Shown here: positions 7,236-10,215 of the stretch, one piece after another
Position numbering within the stretch: the first letter of the stretch is position 1
Layout: each line of letters opens with the position of its first letter
Assembly (NCBI GenBank): GCA_903876615.1
Contig: CAIRAS010000445.1
Span: 1 to 10,215, forward strand
Source of the DNA: an uncultured Holophagaceae bacterium
GTDB taxonomy: Bacteria > Acidobacteriota > Holophagae > Holophagales > Holophagaceae
Reading direction: 5' to 3'
Length of the DNA stretch: 10,215 nt
Notes under the pieces: generated by a model
Databases searched by the model: none
Told to the model about the DNA's origin: nothing
What the model saw: the letters and a program-made list of their open reading frames with translations, nothing else
Made by a program: the position numbers and the translations under genes

Positions 7236-7898
7236 ATGCAGCTGATCGATGATCTCCACGCCGAACATGACCTGATCGAGCAGGTACTGGGTTCCCTTCG
7301 CGCCTTCGTGACCGCCCGCCTGGCCGGCAGCGGGGATACGGCAGATGGCGCGCGGTTCCTGGCCTTCTTCCGCCACTACGCGGGCACCTTCCACCACGAC
7401 AAAGAGGAGGCCGTCCTCTTCCGGGCCCTGGTGGAGCGGGCCGAACTGCCCCGTGAGCGCGGCCCCATCCCTGCCCTCACCGGCGAGCACCACCGCATGG
7501 GCGGCCTGCTGGACGGGCTGGCCGAGCTGCTGGACAGCCCCCTGGCCGCCGAGGCGGACCGGCTGCGCCTGCAGGAGCTCGCGGTGGCCTACACCCGCTC
7601 GCTCTGGCAGCACATCGATGCCGAGAACTCCGTCATGTTCCCCGAGAGCCAGGAGCGGCTGCGGCGCTTTCACGTCCTGGACCTGCCCAGCCGGCCCATG
7701 ACCGACACGGAGCAGGCCGCCCGGGAGGCAGGCCTGGCTCTGGTCCTGCGCTACCCCCCGGAGCATGACGCCGAAGTCCACCGGGGCGACGGCTGCATCG
7801 CCTGCCCCTCCTACGGCAAGACCTGCGACGGCCTCGAGATGGAGTGGTGGACTGACCTGGAGTGGGAAGAGGTCTGGGAGCGTTCCGACGGCGACTAG
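7236..7898 (+). CDS. Hemerythrin-domain protein with cysteine-rich C-terminal tail
   Basis: A 220-residue protein whose first about 140 residues form a hemerythrin HHE four-helix domain that should carry a non-heme di-iron site. The expected ligands are His11 (LHAEHDLIE), His53 or His54 with Glu57 or Glu58 (FHHDKEEAVLF), His85 or His86 (GEHHRMGG), and His126 with Glu130 (HIDAENSVMFP). The last about 80 residues are not hemerythrin. They contain CIACPSYGKTC (Cys187, Cys190, Cys197), then an acidic, Trp-rich end (EMEWWTDLEWEEVW). The ATG at 7236 follows the bioB stop by two bases with AGGG seven bases upstream, so the two are probably co-translated. Family members sense or bind O2 or NO, or, as in YtfE/RIC, help repair iron-sulfur clusters. 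A support role for BioB is my inference. Domain sure; function open. Confidence 0.88.
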   Translation: MQLIDDLHAEHDLIEQVLGSLRAFVTARLAGSGDTADGARFLAFFRHYAGTFHHDKEEAVLFRALVERAELPRERGPIPALTGEHHRMGGLLDGLAELLDSPLAAEADRLRLQELAVAYTRSLWQHIDAENSVMFPESQERLRRFHVLDLPSRPMTDTEQAAREAGLALVLRYPPEHDAEVHRGDGCIACPSYGKTCDGLEMEWWTDLEWEEVWERSDGD

Positions 7899-7975
7899 GA
7901 GCCGAAACGAAATCACGGCACGCTCAACGGTGATGCGAACACTGAGCACGTAGCCGTTCTCCGCTCCCCTTCGCG

Positions 7976-8009
7976 TCGGCGCCCATCTGCGCAATCGGCG
8001 TCATCTGCG
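7976..8009. repeat. Short degenerate tandem repeat in an intergenic region
   Basis: Two near-identical units lie three bases apart: TCGGCG-CCC-ATCTGCG (7976-7991) and TCGGCG-TC-ATCTGCG (7995-8009). They sit in the 149-base gap between the converging hemerythrin and adaptor genes (7899-8047). This gap has no open frame of note and no clear terminator hairpin. The units resemble the ATCTGCG-type dispersed repeats I associate with some bacterial genomes, but one locus cannot show dispersal. Confidence 0.45.
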
Positions 8010-8047
8010 GTTCCGCTGTTGATCTTCACCGGGTGTGGCGGGTCCAC

Positions 8048-8761
8048 CTACGGCAGCTCCACCTGGGCTCGCAGGCCTGGGCGAATTCGGCGCTCGGGGT
8101 TCTCCACCACCACTTTCACCTGCACCTTGCCCTCGCTGTCCGCGCAGGCGGCCACGAGGACCACCTCGCCCTCGAAGCTTCCGCCCGGCGCCAGGGGGAG
8201 CAGCTGCACCCGGAGCTTCTGTCCGGGCTTCAGGGCGCCCAGGGCCTCCGGCGCCACGGCGCACTGCACCAGCACGCGGCTGATGTCCTGGATGCGGAAC
8301 AGGGGCTGGGCGCTGGAGACGGACTCGCCCACTTCCCGGCTGCGGGCCACCACCACACCGTCCATGGGGGCCACTACCGTGCGCAGGCGCACCTGCTGGA
8401 CGGCCGTTTCGTAGTGCAGCCGGGCCAGCTCCAGCTCGATGCGCGTCTCCAGGGCCTTGGCCTCGGGGAGAATCCGGCTGTCGTAGAGCCGCTGGGTGCT
8501 CTTGGCCTCGAACTCCCGGCGCTCCAGCAGCAGCTTGGCCCGCTTCAGCTCCAGCTCTTCCAGCCTGCCGTCGAGCAGGGCCAGGGTCTGCCCGGCCTTG
8601 ACGGCCTCCCCCTCCCCCACCTTCAGCTCCAGGATGCGGCTGGCCACGGGGGCGCAGACCTCCGCCTGGCGGTTGGGCAGGATCAGGCCCTCGATGGGAG
8701 CGGCGGCCGCCGCCGGCCAGACCAGCAGCAGGGTGGCAAGGGCGAGGGCTCGGAGGGTCAT
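8048..8761 (-). CDS. HlyD-type periplasmic adaptor (membrane fusion protein), stand-alone
   Basis: A 237-residue exported protein of the HlyD/RND adaptor superfamily, which bridges inner-membrane transporters to an outer-membrane channel. It has a signal peptide (MTLRALALATLLLVWPAAAA, cleavage near 20-21). The first half of a lipoyl-like domain (about 30-65; ASRILELKVGEGEAVKAGQTL) is followed by a short charged coiled coil (about 66-118). The second lipoyl half has the hallmark TVVAPMDGVVVARSREVGES (from 128), and a beta-barrel domain follows to the end. It is shorter than usual for this superfamily (commonly 300-400 residues), because the hairpin is short and there is no membrane-proximal extension. 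The ATG at 8761 has AGGTG eight bases upstream. No transporter or channel gene adjoins it; the divergent neighbour is valS. Superfamily sure, partner and substrate unknown. Confidence 0.9.
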   Translation of the reverse strand: MTLRALALATLLLVWPAAAAAPIEGLILPNRQAEVCAPVASRILELKVGEGEAVKAGQTLALLDGRLEELELKRAKLLLERREFEAKSTQRLYDSRILPEAKALETRIELELARLHYETAVQQVRLRTVVAPMDGVVVARSREVGESVSSAQPLFRIQDISRVLVQCAVAPEALGALKPGQKLRVQLLPLAPGGSFEGEVVLVAACADSEGKVQVKVVVENPERRIRPGLRAQVELP

Positions 8762-8959
8762 GGGGGGCTCACCTGAAAGCTCTCCATCCTCGCAGCTTCC
8801 AGCGCCGCCGGGCGACCCCTGCTGGAAGCGGCCTGACTCCACAGGTAGACTGGTAGCTTCGGGGCCAAGAGCTCGCCGGTTGACCGGGTTCCTTGGTGTC
8901 TTCTGTCTTCCAGGTCGGCCTTCCCGACCCAGAGCCCGGCCCGGCCCCCAAGGATTCCC
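8762..8959. other. Divergent intergenic region with two perfect inverted repeats
   Basis: About 198 non-coding bases lie between the adaptor and valS starts. They contain a perfect 9-base inverted repeat, GCTTCCAGC (8795-8803) and GCTGGAAGC (8821-8829), with a 17-base loop. A second one, GGTCGG (8913-8918) and CCGACC (8924-8929), lies about 30 bases before the valS start. A TTGACC (8880-8885) could be a -35 for valS, but its -10 is poor. I see no T-box features such as an antiterminator with a specifier codon. Confidence 0.45.
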
Positions 8960-10215
8960 ATGCGCGAGATGGACAAGGCATTCGACTTCAAGACCGCCCA
9001 GGAGCGCTGGTACGCGGTATGGGAGGCCTCCCGGGCCTTCGAGGCGGCCCCGGAGAGCGGCAAGGAGCCCTGGTCCATCGTCATCCCGCCGCCGAACATC
9101 ACGGGCAACCTGCACATGGGCCACGCCCTGGTGAACACGCTGCATGACGTGCTGACCCGCTTCAAGCGGGCCCAGGGCTTCGACGCCCTCTGGGTGCCCG
9201 GCACTGACCACGCGGGCATCGCCACCCAGATGATGGTGGAGCGCCAGCTCAAGGCCGAGGGCACCGACCGCCACAAGCTGGGCCGCGCGGCCTTCGAGCA
9301 GCGCATCTGGGACTGGAAGGACAAGAACCAGGGCGCCATCGAGCACCAGCTGAAGCGGCTGGGCTGCTCTGTGGACTGGACCCGCAACCGCTTCACCCTG
9401 GACCCGGCCCTGAACAAGGCCGTGCGCCACGTCTTCGTGGAGAGCTACAAGGCCGGTCGCATCTACCGCGGCCCCCGCATGATCCAGTGGGATCCCGCCC
9501 TGCAGACCGCCCTGAGCGACCTCGAAGTGAAATACGAAGAGCGCAAGGGCAAGCTCTGGCACCTGCGCTATCCCCTGGCGGACGGCAGCGGCGACATGGT
9601 GGTGGCCACCACCCGGCCGGAGACCATGCTGGGCGACACCGCCGTGGCCGTGCATCCGGACGATGCGCGCTACAGCAGCCTGGTGGGCAAGTTCCTCAAC
9701 CTGCCCCTCACCGGGCGCCAGATCCCGGTGGTGGCCGACAGCTTCGTGGATCCCGCCTTCGGCACCGGCTGCGTGAAGGTGACGCCGGCCCACGACCCCA
9801 ACGACTTCGCCGCCGGCCAGCGCCTGAAGCTGGACTCCATCACCGTCATCGGCTTCGACGCGAAGATGACCGCCGCCGCTGGGGCCTACGCCGGGCTGGA
9901 CCGCTTCGAGGCCCGCAAGCGCGTGCTGGCGGACCTGGAGGAGCAGGGCTTCCTGGCCAAGGTGGAGGACTACGTCCACAAGATCAGCCTCAGCGACCGC
10001 AGCGGCGCCGCCCTGGAACCCCTGGTGAGCGAGCAGTGGTTCATGGACGTGAAGGAGGCCGCGGCCAAGGCCCTGGAGGCCGTCCAGACCGGCGCCATCC
10101 AGTTCACCCCCGAGCACCACGCCGCCGTCTGGCAGCACTGGCTCACCAACATCCAGGACTGGTGCATCAGCCGCCAGCTGGTCTGGGGCCACCGCATTCC
10201 CGCCTGGACCTGCGG
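8960..10215 (+). CDS. valS: Valyl-tRNA synthetase, N-terminal 418 residues (runs off the window)
   Basis: A class I aminoacyl-tRNA synthetase that charges tRNA-Val and hydrolyses mischarged threonine in its editing domain. Seen in order: the HIGH-type ATP motif in PPPNITGNLHMGHAL (43-57), WVPGTDHAGIATQ (78-90), WDPALQTALSDLEV (177-190), the editing-domain motifs TTRPETMLGDTAVAVHP (217-233) and GTGCVKVTPAHDPND (268-282), and NIQDWCISRQLVWGHRIPAW (from 397). The WDPALQTALSDLEV and PPPNITG signatures separate it from the Ile and Leu enzymes. The KMSKS loop, anticodon-binding domain and C-terminal coiled coil lie beyond the right edge. The ATG at 8960 has AAGGA five bases upstream; an ATG three codons later is a weaker choice. 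Nothing is missing in the visible part. Essential housekeeping gene. Confidence 0.97.
   Translation, partial: MREMDKAFDFKTAQERWYAVWEASRAFEAAPESGKEPWSIVIPPPNITGNLHMGHALVNTLHDVLTRFKRAQGFDALWVPGTDHAGIATQMMVERQLKAEGTDRHKLGRAAFEQRIWDWKDKNQGAIEHQLKRLGCSVDWTRNRFTLDPALNKAVRHVFVESYKAGRIYRGPRMIQWDPALQTALSDLEVKYEERKGKLWHLRYPLADGSGDMVVATTRPETMLGDTAVAVHPDDARYSSLVGKFLNLPLTGRQIPVVADSFVDPAFGTGCVKVTPAHDPNDFAAGQRLKLDSITVIGFDAKMTAAAGAYAGLDRFEARKRVLADLEEQGFLAKVEDYVHKISLSDRSGAALEPLVSEQWFMDVKEAAAKALEAVQTGAIQFTPEHHAAVWQHWLTNIQDWCISRQLVWGHRIPAWTC

Noticed and set aside
6882..7994. A 370-codon minus-strand open frame across the end of bioB and the hemerythrin gene.
   Set aside because: Antisense to two genes with intact catalytic or ligand residues; no recognisable protein features.
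8762..10192. A very long open frame on the minus strand opposite valS, continuous with the adaptor frame (714 codons in all).
   Set aside because: The part opposite valS lies antisense to clear conserved synthetase motifs and reads as low-complexity Gly/Ala/His/Leu sequence. It comes from GC-rich third positions. Only the adaptor from 8761 on is real.

Overview
The window is a GC-rich (mostly G/C third positions), gene-dense bacterial chromosome segment with no RNA gene, insertion sequence or CRISPR array that I can see. Outer-membrane efflux components, an outer-membrane barrel-like protein and periplasmic adaptors indicate a Gram-negative envelope. Together with a one-chain branched-chain 2-oxoacid dehydrogenase E1 and the general gene style, my best guess is Acidobacteriota of the Holophaga/Geothrix kind. 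That assignment is an inference from style and has not been demonstrated.

Layout. 1-2144 (minus strand) is an efflux operon read right to left: a TetR/CecR-like repressor, a TolC-type outer-membrane channel one base downstream, then the first 43 codons of a membrane-anchored periplasmic adaptor that runs off the left edge. An AT-rich control region (about 2160-2240) with two copies of TAATCAATCG inside imperfect palindromes separates it from a divergent small three-helix membrane protein (2297-2641, plus). A textbook bidirectional terminator (2668-2693) lies between that gene and a CspA-type cold-shock protein (2713-2916, minus). Next on the minus strand come a secreted, probably outer-membrane, beta-rich protein (3076-3882) and a 708-residue fused E1 alpha/beta of a branched-chain 2-oxoacid dehydrogenase (3942-6068).

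From 6283 the plus strand carries biotin synthase (bioB), followed 2 bases later by a hemerythrin-domain protein with a cysteine-rich tail. 7899-8047 is non-coding and contains a short degenerate repeat. A stand-alone HlyD-type periplasmic adaptor (8048-8761, minus) is divergent from valyl-tRNA synthetase (valS, 8960 to beyond the right edge).

How the genes work together. The left operon should form a self-regulated tripartite efflux pump. The fused E1 would feed branched-chain acyl-CoA synthesis, but its E2 and E3 partners are not here. bioB and the hemerythrin gene look translationally coupled, suggesting that a di-iron protein supports an iron-sulfur enzyme; this is the most interesting local association. 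I found no clear candidate for a wholly new system. The remaining observations are small and local.
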